From: OLB7 sp966250335
GTDB taxonomy: Bacteria; Bacteroidota; Ignavibacteria; OLB7
Assembly (NCBI GenBank): GCA_966250335.1
Contig: CBINGZ010000020.1
Coordinates: 23,386-87,385, forward strand
Reading direction: 5' to 3'
DNA: 64,000 bases
Under the pieces are notes generated by a model that saw only the letters and a program-made list of their open reading frames with translations, was not told the origin of the DNA and did no database searches. The stretch's first letter is position 1. Each line of letters begins with the position of its first letter. The position numbers and the translations under genes were made by a program. Shown here in pieces: positions 35,641 through 45,806 of this stretch.

Positions 35641-36768
35641 TCAATTGCCTCCGCGCAGCGCCTGATCCAGATCGGCGATCAGATCATCGGGATGTTCCAG
35701 CCCGATCGACATCCGGAGCAGACCTTCCGGGGTCGGGGTATCGTTCCCTTCAATCGAGGCGCGATGTTCCACCAGACTCTCGACTCCCCCCAGGCTTGTG
35801 GCCCGGATGATAAGCCGGAGCCGGGCCGCCACTCCCAGCGCCCCTTCCCTCCCCCCATCGACCTCGAACGAGACGATCCCGCCGAACGCCTTCATCTGCC
35901 GCGCCGCGAGAGCATGTCCCGGGTGATCCGGCAGTCCCGGATAATGGGTCGCCGTGACGTTCGGATGCCCCGCCAGAAACTCCGCCACCCGCATGGCGTT
36001 CTCCGAGTGCGCCCGCATCCGGTAGGGGAGCGTGGGGATGCTCCTCAGAAGAAGCCAGCAGTCGAAGGGAGAAGGGACCGCCCCTCCGGTCGTCTGGAAT
36101 GCCCGTATCCTGTCAAGATATTCTCCGCCCGACTTCACCACGACCGCCCCCCCCAGCACATCGCTATGTCCTCCGATATATTTCGTCGTCGAATGGAGGA
36201 CCATATCGGCTCCCAGATCGAGGGGACGCTGCAGAAGCGGAGTGGCGAAGGTGTTGTCGCAGGCGCAGAGGGCGCCCGCCTCATGGGCGATCCGCGAGAT
36301 ACGGGAGATATCGGCAACCTTCAGCCGGGGATTCGACGGAGTCTCGATCCAGACCAGCCGGGTGTTCGGACGAAGCGAGGCCGTGACCGCGTCGGGAGAA
36401 GATGTATCGACCCGCGATGCCTCGATCCCCCAGCGGACGAAGAGATCCTCCACGATCCTCCGCGTGCCGTAGTACATGTCGTCCGGTATGATCACATGAT
36501 CGCCCGGCGCAAGGGCATGGAGGATCGCCATGGTGGCGGCGGAGCCTGAAGAGAAGGCGACGGCATCCTCTCCCCCTTCGAGCGAGGCCAGGATCTCCTC
36601 CAGCGCCCGGCGGTTCGGGTTGCCGCCGCGCGTATAGATATATCCTGTCGGGAAGCTTCCATCCCCCGCTCTCTCGAACGTGGTGGAGGTGACGAGAACG
36701 GGAGAGACGGCGCCGGACACGGGGTCGACTTCCCTTCCGGTGTGGACTGCAAGGGTTTCTATCTTCAT
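35641..36768 (-). CDS. Cys/Met metabolism PLP-dependent enzyme (cystathionine gamma-synthase/lyase type)
   Basis: A 375-residue fold-type-I PLP enzyme. Key segments are YIYTRGGNPNRRALEEILASLEGGEDAVAFSSGSAA (PLP phosphate site), ETPSNPRLKVADI, DNTFATP and the Schiff-base Lys in HSTTKYIGGHSDVLGG; RLRLIIRATSLGGVESLVEHRAS is the C-terminal substrate-site motif. Family members include cystathionine gamma-synthase, gamma-lyase, beta-lyase and methionine gamma-lyase, which cannot be told apart safely by eye. The start at MKIETLAVHTGRE is chosen because upstream codons fall in the acetyltransferase gene. It is followed three bases later by the HAD phosphatase gene. Confidence 0.9.
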   Translation of the reverse strand: MKIETLAVHTGREVDPVSGAVSPVLVTSTTFERAGDGSFPTGYIYTRGGNPNRRALEEILASLEGGEDAVAFSSGSAATMAILHALAPGDHVIIPDDMYYGTRRIVEDLFVRWGIEASRVDTSSPDAVTASLRPNTRLVWIETPSNPRLKVADISRISRIAHEAGALCACDNTFATPLLQRPLDLGADMVLHSTTKYIGGHSDVLGGAVVVKSGGEYLDRIRAFQTTGGAVPSPFDCWLLLRSIPTLPYRMRAHSENAMRVAEFLAGHPNVTATHYPGLPDHPGHALAARQMKAFGGIVSFEVDGGREGALGVAARLRLIIRATSLGGVESLVEHRASIEGNDTPTPEGLLRMSIGLEHPDDLIADLDQALRGGN

Positions 36769-36788
36769 GGGATGTATGATGGGGATGG

Positions 36789-37283
36789 TTAGTGGTTCAG
36801 ACGAAAGATGCCCGGGATGCGGTCTCCGTGGACCGGCGCCCAGAGCATCTCGATGTGAGGTATTCCGTCCTCGTCGAAGGGGGCCCCGATGGCGTGGTAG
36901 CCCAGCTCCTCGTAGAATCGTCGCAGGCGTTCCTGCGCGCCGATGCGGTTCGGCTGTCCGGGGTAGAGTCGTGCGGCCCCGCGAAGGCCCTCCTGCATCA
37001 GATCCTTCCCGAGCCCCTGCCCTCTGACGTCGGGATCGGTGATGACCCTTCCTATCGAGGGTTCCTCGTACTTGACGCCGGGGGCGACGATCCGGAGGTA
37101 GGCGCGGAGCTTCCCGTCGGCGTCCCGTCCCAGCAGGTGATGCGACTCCCTGTCGAGCCCGTCGGCGTCCTGATAGACGCACTGCTGCTCGACCACGAAG
37201 ACACGCTGCCGGAGCATCATGACGTCGTAGAGCTGATCCGTGGTCAGCTCACCGTATGCCAGCCACTGCCAGGTAAGGTTCAT
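36789..37283 (-). CDS. ElaA-family GNAT acetyltransferase
   Basis: A 164-residue GNAT domain of the ElaA subfamily: MMLRQRVFVVEQQCVYQDADGLDRESHHLLG near the N terminus and acetyl-CoA-binding GRVITDPDVRGQGLGKDLM, then the RFYEELGYHAIGAPFDEDGIPHIEM end. The substrate of ElaA proteins is not established. The gene precedes the PLP enzyme by 20 bp and heads that small operon. Confidence 0.85.
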   Translation of the reverse strand: MNLTWQWLAYGELTTDQLYDVMMLRQRVFVVEQQCVYQDADGLDRESHHLLGRDADGKLRAYLRIVAPGVKYEEPSIGRVITDPDVRGQGLGKDLMQEGLRGAARLYPGQPNRIGAQERLRRFYEELGYHAIGAPFDEDGIPHIEMLWAPVHGDRIPGIFRLNH

Positions 37284-37378
37284 GGATCGTATCGATCGAC
37301 CGTGAAGTCGGGACGGAAGGTACGGAATGGCGGAGGATGAAACTTCGCCCGCTCTTTAACTCCTCACGGTCGGCCGTG

Positions 37379-37897
37379 TTACTTCGCCGGTTCGAACCTG
37401 AGCGCCACGGAATTGATGCAGTAGCGGAGGCCGGTCGGTTGGGGTCCGTCGTCGAAGACGTGCCCCAGATGGGCGTCGCAGCGGCGGCAGACGACCTCGT
37501 CGCGGGTCATGCCGTGGCTGTCGTCCTTCGCCACCACGACGTTCGACGGGGCGATCGGCTCCCAGAAGCTCGGCCAGCCGGTTCCCGACTCGAACTTGGT
37601 GGCGGAGCTGAAGAGCGGGTTGCCGCAGCAGATGCAGTGGTAGATCCCTTCACGGTGGTTGTCGACATATTCGCCGGTGAAGGGGCGTTCCGTCCCCTTC
37701 TTCCGGGTGACCTGGAACTGGGCGTCGGTCAGCAGACGACGCCATTCCTCCTCGCTCCTGACGACCCGGTCGGTCGTCTCCACGCTGTCCGGGGTCGGCG
37801 CGGAACGCATGGTCATGCCGGCGCGATCGGGCGCTCCCTCCCTGGAACAGCTGGTGATATTGAGAAGAAAGAAGATCGACAGGATAAGGCTCTTCAT
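37379..37897 (-). CDS. msrB: Peptide-methionine (R)-S-oxide reductase, lipoprotein form
   Basis: A 172-residue protein with a signal peptide and lipobox (LLNITSC), so repair takes place in the periplasm or at the cell surface. The MsrB domain covers residues ~48-170: two zinc CxxC pairs (CICC, CRRC), GTGWPSFW, HLGHVFDDGP.PTGLRYC with the catalytic Cys, and NSVALRF. It reduces methionine-R-sulfoxide in proteins. The membrane-bound form would protect exported proteins from oxidation. Confidence 0.93.
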   Translation of the reverse strand: MKSLILSIFFLLNITSCSREGAPDRAGMTMRSAPTPDSVETTDRVVRSEEEWRRLLTDAQFQVTRKKGTERPFTGEYVDNHREGIYHCICCGNPLFSSATKFESGTGWPSFWEPIAPSNVVVAKDDSHGMTRDEVVCRRCDAHLGHVFDDGPQPTGLRYCINSVALRFEPAK

Positions 37898-37969
37898 AAC
37901 TGCTGCGTGTTGTTCGTGGAAGCCGGGAGGGAACTTCCCCCCCGGCGCGCCCGGTCGGCGGAGGGCGAA

Positions 37970-39046
37970 TCAGATCACCGGGTCATCCTTCCATGTTCTC
38001 CGGAGGAGGCTCACCCAGTTGCCGTGGGCGATCTTCTCCATCGACTCGCGGTCGTACCCGCGCCCGGCGAGAACCTCCGCCAGGCTCTGAAGACGGGAGA
38101 CGTCGACGAGGGGAGCGGGGACGGTGGCGCCGTCGTAGTCCGACCCGAGCGCGACGTGATCGATGCCGATACGGTTTGCGATATAATCGATATGGTCGAC
38201 GAGCTGTGAGATCGGTGTGTCGGCGATCTTGCGTCCGTCCGGCCTGATATCGCGCACATGGAAGTTCACGCCGATCACACCTCCCGATTCTCCGATCGCG
38301 TCGATCTGCCTGTCGGTCAGGTTGCGGGTGGAGGGAGATATGGCATGAACCGCCGAATGCGTTGCGACGAGCGGGGCGTCGGAGAGCCGCGCCACATCCC
38401 AGAATCCCTGCTCGTTCAGGTGGGACAGGTCGATCATGATCCCGAGACGATTGCATCCCTGCACGAGATTCTTCCCCGCGTCGGTCAGTCCGGGTCCGGT
38501 GTCGGGCGAGGAAGGGAATCTGAAGGGAACGCCGTGGCCGAAGATGTTCGGCCGGCTCCAGACGATCCCGAGCGAGCGGAGTCCCGCCCGGTGAAAGACC
38601 TCCAGCGCGTTCAGATCGGGGTCGATCGCCTCGGCTCCCTCGAAGTGCAGGACGGCGGCGATCACGCCGTCGCGCAGAGATGCCGAGAGTTCGTCGGCGC
38701 GGCGGACCACGCGGAACCCTCCGGCCGACTCCCGCTCGATGCGGAAGAGGATCGCCGTCATGTTCATGGCGGTCCGCTGGGCGTGGGAGAACTCGAGGGG
38801 CTTGTCGAGCGGATAGTCGTATCCTTCATCGGTGACCGTTCCCGTCTCCGCCGGCGGCGGAGACGATCCGGGGAGTTCTTCCGGCAGGTAGACGGCGAAG
38901 AAGCCTCCCCCGAACCCTCCTTCGGTTGCGCGCGGGAGATCTATCGCCCCGCGATCACCTCGTTGAAAGAAGATGCTCTGGTCGCTCCCCTCGTCCAGGT
39001 AGAGCCGCATGAGCAGATCGTTATGACCGTCGAAGATCGAAAGCAT
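37970..39046 (-). CDS. Membrane dipeptidase-like metallopeptidase (M19, renal dipeptidase family)
   Basis: A 358-residue amidohydrolase-fold enzyme hydrolysing dipeptides. Metal ligands are in FDGHNDLL (HxD), HFEGAEAI (Glu), DLSHLNEQGFWD (His) and THSAVHAISPSTRNLTD (His, Arg); GSDYDG supplies the conserved Asp. The ATG starting MLSIFDGHND is chosen since M19 proteins begin just before HxD. A longer start at 39160 would add 38 basic residues with a hydrophobic patch (LILAITPYILTW), so a membrane anchor cannot be excluded. Confidence 0.88.
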   Translation of the reverse strand: MLSIFDGHNDLLMRLYLDEGSDQSIFFQRGDRGAIDLPRATEGGFGGGFFAVYLPEELPGSSPPPAETGTVTDEGYDYPLDKPLEFSHAQRTAMNMTAILFRIERESAGGFRVVRRADELSASLRDGVIAAVLHFEGAEAIDPDLNALEVFHRAGLRSLGIVWSRPNIFGHGVPFRFPSSPDTGPGLTDAGKNLVQGCNRLGIMIDLSHLNEQGFWDVARLSDAPLVATHSAVHAISPSTRNLTDRQIDAIGESGGVIGVNFHVRDIRPDGRKIADTPISQLVDHIDYIANRIGIDHVALGSDYDGATVPAPLVDVSRLQSLAEVLAGRGYDRESMEKIAHGNWVSLLRRTWKDDPVI

Positions 39047-39218
39047 GAGGAACGTGTGAAGAAATCGTCGGTTGATGGGGATCCGCCGGACCCGCCGGCC
39101 GCCCCACGTGAGTATATACGGAGTGATCGCAAGTATAAGATTCCGGCGAGGTTGTCCCATCGGTCGGAAGTCTTGATTTCGCGAACGCCCCCCTTATCTT
39201 GACCCCGTGGCACACACC

Positions 39219-41294
39219 ATGAGCGATGGTTCTCAGCAGAAATCTCCCCTCTCCGGAGGGCGCGACGCGGTCGTCGGGATCGATGTGGGCGGTACCTTCA
39301 CCGATTTCGTCGCATTGATCGACGGCCGGATCGTCGTGCATAAACGCTCCACTACTCCGGACGACCCAAGCAGAAGCATCATCGAAGGGATGCGTGAGAT
39401 GGGGCTCCTCGGCTCTCCGGTGGTACATGGAACCACGGTAGCCACCAATGCCCTTCTGGAACGACGCGGAGCCCGGACCGCTCTTGTGACGACCGCGGGG
39501 TTCGCCGATGTTCTGGAGATAGGCCGCCAGAACCGCCCGCGCCTCTATCTCCTCAGTCAGCATCGCCCTCCTCCGCTTGTCCCCTCCGAACTCAGATTCG
39601 AGGTCCGCGAACGGATGGGAGCGGACGGGCGGACCGTGATCGCTCCCGACGAGGAGGATGTGGCGGAGACGGCGAGGCGGATCGGGGAGTCGGGAGCTGA
39701 AAGTATCGCGGTAGTCCTTCTTTTCTCCTTCGCCGATCCCGCGCATGAGCAACAGGTTGCCGAGACTCTGCGGAGGGCGCTCCCCGATCTGCCGGTCTCC
39801 GTCGGCCATGAGATCCTGCCGGAATATCGCGAGTACGAGCGGACCTCGGTGACGGTCGTCAACGCCTATGTACGGCCGCTCGTCTCCCGCTACCTCCGGC
39901 ATCTTGCCGACTCGTTCGGGGACGCGGAGATCGCGGTCATGCAGTCGAGCGGCGGGACGATCGGGGTCGAGCAGGCGTCGGCGCAGGGAGCGCGGCTGGT
40001 GCTGAGCGGGCCGGCCGGAGGGGTCGTGGGAGCGTTTCATATTGCGAAAGGAGTAGATCCGGGGGAGGCGCCCCGGATCATCACGTTCGACATGGGGGGA
40101 ACCAGCACCGACGTCTCCCTCTCTCCCGGCCGTATCGAGACCTCTTCGGAGGGGACGATCGCCGGGCTCCCGCTCCGGCTTCCCGCCATCGATATCCATA
40201 CGGTCGGCGCGGGGGGCGGGAGCATCGCCTGGGTCGATCAGGCCGGTGTGCTTCATGCCGGGCCGCGCAGCGCCGGAGCATATCCGGGGCCCGCGTGCTA
40301 CGGGCGGGGGGGAATGGAGCCGACGGTCTCCGATGCGAACCTTCTGCTCGGCAGACTCGATCCCGCTCATTTCGCCGGCGGAGCCGAAGGGCTCGCGCTC
40401 GACCGGGAGGCGTCGCGCCGTGTCCTGACGGCGCTGGGGGAACGGCTGGGGATGTCGGCCGAGGAAACAGCGCTCGGTCTGATACGGGTCGCGAACGCCG
40501 TCATGGAGCGCGCGTTGCGCCGCGTCTCGGTGGAGCGGGGATACGATCCGCGGAGCTTCACGCTGGTTCCGTTCGGCGGCGCGGGCCCGCTCCATGCGTG
40601 CGATCTGGCGGCGGCGCTCGGCTGTCGCGATATTCTGATCCCTCCCTTCCCCGGAGCGTTGAGCGCGTTCGGCATGCTGGCGGCGGAGACCGCCCGCGAC
40701 GAATCGGAGTCGCTTCTCACGGGACTCGATCGACTGATCTCCGATCCCGGACGGCTGGCGGCCGTGGCCTTGCGTCTTACCGATCGTGCCGGGGAGGGGA
40801 TTGAGGGGAAGGAGGGACGGACCGAGATCTCGGTCGATCTGCGATATTCCGGCCAGAGCCACGAACTGACGGTCCCGCTCGCCCTGCCGATCGACGCCGC
40901 GGCCGTGGAGCGGGCCCGCGAGGCGTTCCACGATCTTCATGATGTGCGCTACGGCTATGCGCGACGGGGGAGCCCGGTGGAGGCGGTGACCGTGCGGGCC
41001 AGGTGTTCGACCCCCGGCCCGGTGTCGGATATATATCGTGGCGCGTATAATATGCCGGGATCGCCCGCGGATTCCGCCGCAGCGCCGCCCGCTTTCAGAG
41101 AAGTGATGTTCGATGCCGCCGGTTATCGTTCGGTCCCCTCCCTGATCCGGGGCGATCTGCCGGTCGGGGCCGTCGTCGATGGACCCGCGCTTCTCCTCCA
41201 GCCCGACACGACGACGGTGCTCACTCCGGGATGGCGGGCCAGGGTCGACACACAGGGGAACCTGCTGGTCCAACGTTCCACATCACCTCCATAA
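39219..41294 (+). CDS. Hydantoinase/oxoprolinase family protein, subunit A
   Basis: A 691-residue ATP-dependent amidohydrolase subunit of the HyuA/5-oxoprolinase family. The N-terminal ASKHA-type ATPase motif is GIDVGGTFTDFVALIDG, followed by HGTTVATNALLERRG, the central LSGPAGGVVGA and ITFDMGGTSTDVSL, and RVSVERGYDPRSFTLVPFGGAGPLHA. With subunit B it would open hydantoins, 5-oxoproline or related lactams at the cost of ATP. A GTG at 39207 is an alternative start. The B-subunit gene follows after a 112-bp spacer that holds repeat copy B. Confidence 0.9.
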   Translation: MSDGSQQKSPLSGGRDAVVGIDVGGTFTDFVALIDGRIVVHKRSTTPDDPSRSIIEGMREMGLLGSPVVHGTTVATNALLERRGARTALVTTAGFADVLEIGRQNRPRLYLLSQHRPPPLVPSELRFEVRERMGADGRTVIAPDEEDVAETARRIGESGAESIAVVLLFSFADPAHEQQVAETLRRALPDLPVSVGHEILPEYREYERTSVTVVNAYVRPLVSRYLRHLADSFGDAEIAVMQSSGGTIGVEQASAQGARLVLSGPAGGVVGAFHIAKGVDPGEAPRIITFDMGGTSTDVSLSPGRIETSSEGTIAGLPLRLPAIDIHTVGAGGGSIAWVDQAGVLHAGPRSAGAYPGPACYGRGGMEPTVSDANLLLGRLDPAHFAGGAEGLALDREASRRVLTALGERLGMSAEETALGLIRVANAVMERALRRVSVERGYDPRSFTLVPFGGAGPLHACDLAAALGCRDILIPPFPGALSAFGMLAAETARDESESLLTGLDRLISDPGRLAAVALRLTDRAGEGIEGKEGRTEISVDLRYSGQSHELTVPLALPIDAAAVERAREAFHDLHDVRYGYARRGSPVEAVTVRARCSTPGPVSDIYRGAYNMPGSPADSAAAPPAFREVMFDAAGYRSVPSLIRGDLPVGAVVDGPALLLQPDTTTVLTPGWRARVDTQGNLLVQRSTSPP

Positions 41295-41334
41295 CCCTCT
41301 CCATCCACCATGTCCCCGGTTGCCCCCAGGGATC

Positions 41335-41393
41335 TCTCTTTCTCTCTTCTCTTACCTCTGTGCCCTCTGTGACTCCCTGTTTATTTCTCTTCC
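41335..41393 (+). repeat. Pyrimidine-rich repeat, copy B
   Basis: A 59-bp element nearly identical to copy A at 34906-34965 (shared core CTCTGTGCCCTCTGTGACTC plus a TCTCTTTCTCTCTTCTC lead and TCTCTTCC tail). It fills most of the gap between the hydantoinase A and B genes and ends 13 bp before the B-subunit ATG. Confidence 0.8.
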
Positions 41394-41406
41394 TCGACAC
41401 AACGCC

Positions 41407-43014
<1,608 letters not shown>

Positions 43015-43962
43015 TTACGATGCGGAGCCCGGCGTAAGCTTCAGTTCCCAGTCGGTCATCCTCGCCCGTTCCTCGCAGCCGTGAGCCGTGAAGAGCGCGA
43101 TCATGGCGGGGTTGTCGGCCGCGGTGCCGCCGTGGTAGGTGAGTCCTCCCTGCTCCCGCATCATCCGGAATCCGTGACGGTGGACCCAGCGGCCGAGCCC
43201 TTCGCCGCGCCGCTCCGGGACGATCCCCATGTAGGCGATGCGGGACCAGCCGTCCGAGGGGTTCACCTGCGCGCAGAGGAACGCCACCGGCTCCTCCTCC
43301 AGATATCCGACCTGTACGCAGTCGGGAGAGGAGGTGAGAACAGGATCGCCGAGGAAGTCGTTGATTGCCGCGACCGGGTCCTCTCCTTCCTGTGTGTGCG
43401 GGTCTCCCTGGCTGCAGCGGAGGAGCATCGAGGCGGCGAGGTCGATTCCGGTCTCGCTCATCGATCGCCAGAGGAGAGGCGTTCCCTCGTCCGACGGAAG
43501 GGAATCGATCGGGGCGTGGAATTCAACTCGTTCTCCGACATAACGAAACCCCGCTCCGGCGAGCGCGGCACGGAGCGGACCGTCGCTCCCGTTGCTGCGG
43601 GGACGGGCCGAGATCTCCGTTCCGTTCCGTTCCCTCACCCGTTCGATCAGCAGGGCAAGGATCGCTCCGTACTCCTCCTCGGTCGGCGGCGGCACTGGAT
43701 CTCCGAGGAAATTTCCCAGCGCCCACTCTCCTTCCGCCATCCCCATCAGTCGCCCGGCGGAGACGATCTCCCTCTTCTCGACCAGCACGACGACCTCTAT
43801 CGGAATGGGACCGCTTCCGTCGATCATGCCGCGCGTCCGGGCCCGCAGAGCTTCCCGCTTCTCCCCTTCGCTTCCGGGGGCCATGAAGTCGACGAACTCC
43901 TCGATCAGTTCTCCGGTCAGGGGATGCGCCCGGCGGGGCGTCGTGGGGTCGGTATCGGTCAT
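43015..43962 (-). CDS. GNAT-family acetyltransferase (tandem-domain type)
   Basis: A 315-residue protein with a clear C-terminal GNAT domain (about 170-310): VAFLCAQVNPSDGWSRIAYMGIVPERRGEGLGRWVHRHGFRMM contains the acetyl-CoA pyrophosphate loop, and NPAMIALFTAHGCEE matches the usual late motif. The N-terminal half resembles a degenerate GNAT fold (EVVVLVEKREIVSAGRLMG). Substrate unknown. It converges on the hydantoinase B gene with no spacer. Confidence 0.75.
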   Translation of the reverse strand: MTDTDPTTPRRAHPLTGELIEEFVDFMAPGSEGEKREALRARTRGMIDGSGPIPIEVVVLVEKREIVSAGRLMGMAEGEWALGNFLGDPVPPPTEEEYGAILALLIERVRERNGTEISARPRSNGSDGPLRAALAGAGFRYVGERVEFHAPIDSLPSDEGTPLLWRSMSETGIDLAASMLLRCSQGDPHTQEGEDPVAAINDFLGDPVLTSSPDCVQVGYLEEEPVAFLCAQVNPSDGWSRIAYMGIVPERRGEGLGRWVHRHGFRMMREQGGLTYHGGTAADNPAMIALFTAHGCEERARMTDWELKLTPGSAS

Positions 43963-44000
43963 GGGGAGGCTCAGGGTATAGTTGATTGCGATATGGATTG

Positions 44001-44756
44001 CTAGATCTCCCGCGCCAGCCAGCGGACGGCCTGGGTCCAGAGTCTGGCGTAGGCGGGATGCGCCACGAATTCCGTCGGGCACCAGTGGGGTCCGATGTCG
44101 CTTGCCCATGCAAGGGAGCGTCCCTCGCCGTAGGTCCCGGTCACCAGGAGCGGGTCCTCACCGACGCCGGCGATCACCTCCGCATCGGGACGGGGCTCGA
44201 TGCGATTATATCCCAGCAGATAGGGAAGCGGACCTTCGATCCCGGCGACGACCGGGTGGTCCGGCAGGGCGATCGTGATGTCGGTCCCCTCGGGGTCCTC
44301 CACACGATCATCGTACGGCGATATGGTCACCGGAAGGGCATCCTCCACCGGCGTCCGGTTGTATCGCGCTCCCCCCTGAAGTCCCGCGAAACTGTAGTAG
44401 CCGCCGATCATCGCAAGACCTCCCCCCTTCGAGACGAACTCCCGGAGCAGCTTCAATCTGTTCGGCGTCCGTTTGCCGTGGAGCCAGACGTCGGGATGGA
44501 GGAGAAGGGTGTTGGCGCCGATATCGCTCAGCATGACGACCTGATATCTGCTCAGATCCTCCAGCGACATCGGGAACGCCGACGGCGCCTCATGTCCCGG
44601 CATGTAGTCGATCTCGATCCCCGCCGAGCGGAGGGCGGCCAGCAGGTCGTCGGCGCCGCTGTGGTAGGTGACGCTGCTGAACTGATCCCATCCCTTGTAA
44701 TGGGTCGAGTTCGTGATCCAGCTCTCCCCCACGAGGAGGGCGCGAAGTGATGCCAT
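44001..44756 (-). CDS. Glutamine-amidotransferase-like (ThuA/STM3548-type) protein
   Basis: A 251-residue protein of the putative class-I glutamine-amidotransferase-like family. It opens RALLVGESWITNSTHYKGWDQFSS, has YQVVMLSDIGANTLLLHPD and the strand GGGLAMIGGYYSFAG where a nucleophile elbow would be, and ends VTGTYGEGRSLAWASDIGPHW. The elbow has no Cys, so classical amidotransferase chemistry is unlikely; carbohydrate-related roles are proposed for relatives. It follows the methyltransferase-glyoxalase operon by ~50 bp. Confidence 0.7.
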   Translation of the reverse strand: MASLRALLVGESWITNSTHYKGWDQFSSVTYHSGADDLLAALRSAGIEIDYMPGHEAPSAFPMSLEDLSRYQVVMLSDIGANTLLLHPDVWLHGKRTPNRLKLLREFVSKGGGLAMIGGYYSFAGLQGGARYNRTPVEDALPVTISPYDDRVEDPEGTDITIALPDHPVVAGIEGPLPYLLGYNRIEPRPDAEVIAGVGEDPLLVTGTYGEGRSLAWASDIGPHWCPTEFVAHPAYARLWTQAVRWLAREI

Positions 44757-44805
44757 GGGTCGATCTCCAATATGGATGAACTGTCGATAGCGGCGTGTCG
44801 TCTCC

Positions 44806-45165
44806 TCAGCTTCCGGTCGACCGGCGTCCGATGATCCTGATCATCCTGTCGTCCGGGTCTCTGCCGTTGCAGTAGTAGAGCCCGTCGAGTTCGCGGATCT
44901 CGGCCAGCTTCGCGCCGGCCTCGTTCAGTTCGTCGCGCAGCAGTGAGAGATCGTCGTCGGTCGTGAAGTCGAGGCGCGGCTTCCGTCCGGCGCCGCGGTG
45001 GAGCGCGATCGGGACCGCTCCTGCGTCGAACTGCATCCACCCCTCGCGTTCCTCGATCACCGGGAAATGGAGCGTGTCACGATAGAATCGTACCGCCTCC
45101 TCGAAATCGGAGACGAAATGGACCACCTGCGCAAGAGTCAGGGCGTCGCCCGGCTCGCTCTTCAT
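44806..45165 (-). CDS. Glyoxalase/VOC-superfamily protein
   Basis: A 119-residue single vicinal-oxygen-chelate domain: VVHFVSDFEEAVRFYRDTLHFPVIEE with a metal-type His at the first strand, an internal IALHRGAG strand and FTTDDDLSLLRDELNEAGAKL. Family members include glyoxalases, dioxygenases and resistance proteins. The long open frame upstream is a shadow of the methyltransferase gene; the ATG overlaps that gene's stop (ATGA), so the two are translationally coupled. Confidence 0.8.
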   Translation of the reverse strand: MKSEPGDALTLAQVVHFVSDFEEAVRFYRDTLHFPVIEEREGWMQFDAGAVPIALHRGAGRKPRLDFTTDDDLSLLRDELNEAGAKLAEIRELDGLYYCNGRDPDDRMIRIIGRRSTGS

Positions 45166-45806
45166 GCATGCTTTCCGGATGCGTCGTGAGAAAACGGTTT
45201 CTTCCGCAGCGACCATGTCGTCATGCAGCGGAGGTTCTGAACGTTGACCGTCTTGATCGGGTCGGTCAGCTCGGCATCCAGGCGCGCCGTGGCGCTCAGC
45301 AGGAAGTCGAGATCGACGAGGAAGCGCGAACTCCCGTCCGGCAGGCGCGCCCAGCGTCGGTCGAGCCGTTCCACCCGGTCCTCGATGCCGATGTCGGAGG
45401 CAAGCCGTGTGAAGAGGAGTCCTCCGGGGGCCAGCGTCCGCCACATCCGGTCGAGCATCGCGTTGAAATGTTCCTCGTTCTCGGCGAAGTGGAGCACGGC
45501 GCTGCAGATGATGCCGTCGAAGAACGCCTCCGGGAAGGTGAGGTTCTCGATCTCCTCCGCGCGGAAGTTCTCCTCCGGCAGATCGGGGCGCAAGGCGGCG
45601 GCGAGCGTGCGGGTTCGGGCGACAGCCTCGGCCGAGCGGTCGGCCGCGTGGACCGCGTATCCTTCGCGCAGAAAATGGACCAGGTTCCGTCCGTTTCCGC
45701 AGCCGGCGTCGAGGATCGTCCGCCGGTTCCGGAAATTTCCCCTCATGATCTGATCCAGGAGGTAGATGTCGATCTCCCCCAGAAGCTGTCGCAGATCGGT
45801 CGTCAC
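45162..45806 (-). CDS. Class I SAM-dependent methyltransferase
   Basis: A 214-residue enzyme with the SAM motif ILDAGCGNGRNLVHFL, the acidic end of strand 2 in AVHAADRS, FFDGIICSAVLHFAENEEHF (motif II) and LAPGGLLFTRL. It resembles TehB/UbiE-like small-molecule methyltransferases; the substrate is unknown. Both ends overlap neighbours by four bases (ATGA), linking it to another methyltransferase upstream and the VOC protein downstream. Confidence 0.85.
   Translation of the reverse strand: MTTDLRQLLGEIDIYLLDQIMRGNFRNRRTILDAGCGNGRNLVHFLREGYAVHAADRSAEAVARTRTLAAALRPDLPEENFRAEEIENLTFPEAFFDGIICSAVLHFAENEEHFNAMLDRMWRTLAPGGLLFTRLASDIGIEDRVERLDRRWARLPDGSSRFLVDLDFLLSATARLDAELTDPIKTVNVQNLRCMTTWSLRKKPFSHDASGKHA

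Noticed and set aside
39021..41273. 750-codon minus-strand frame across hydantoinase subunit A
   Set aside because: Arg/Gly/His-rich composition typical of an antisense shadow; the plus strand holds all family motifs.
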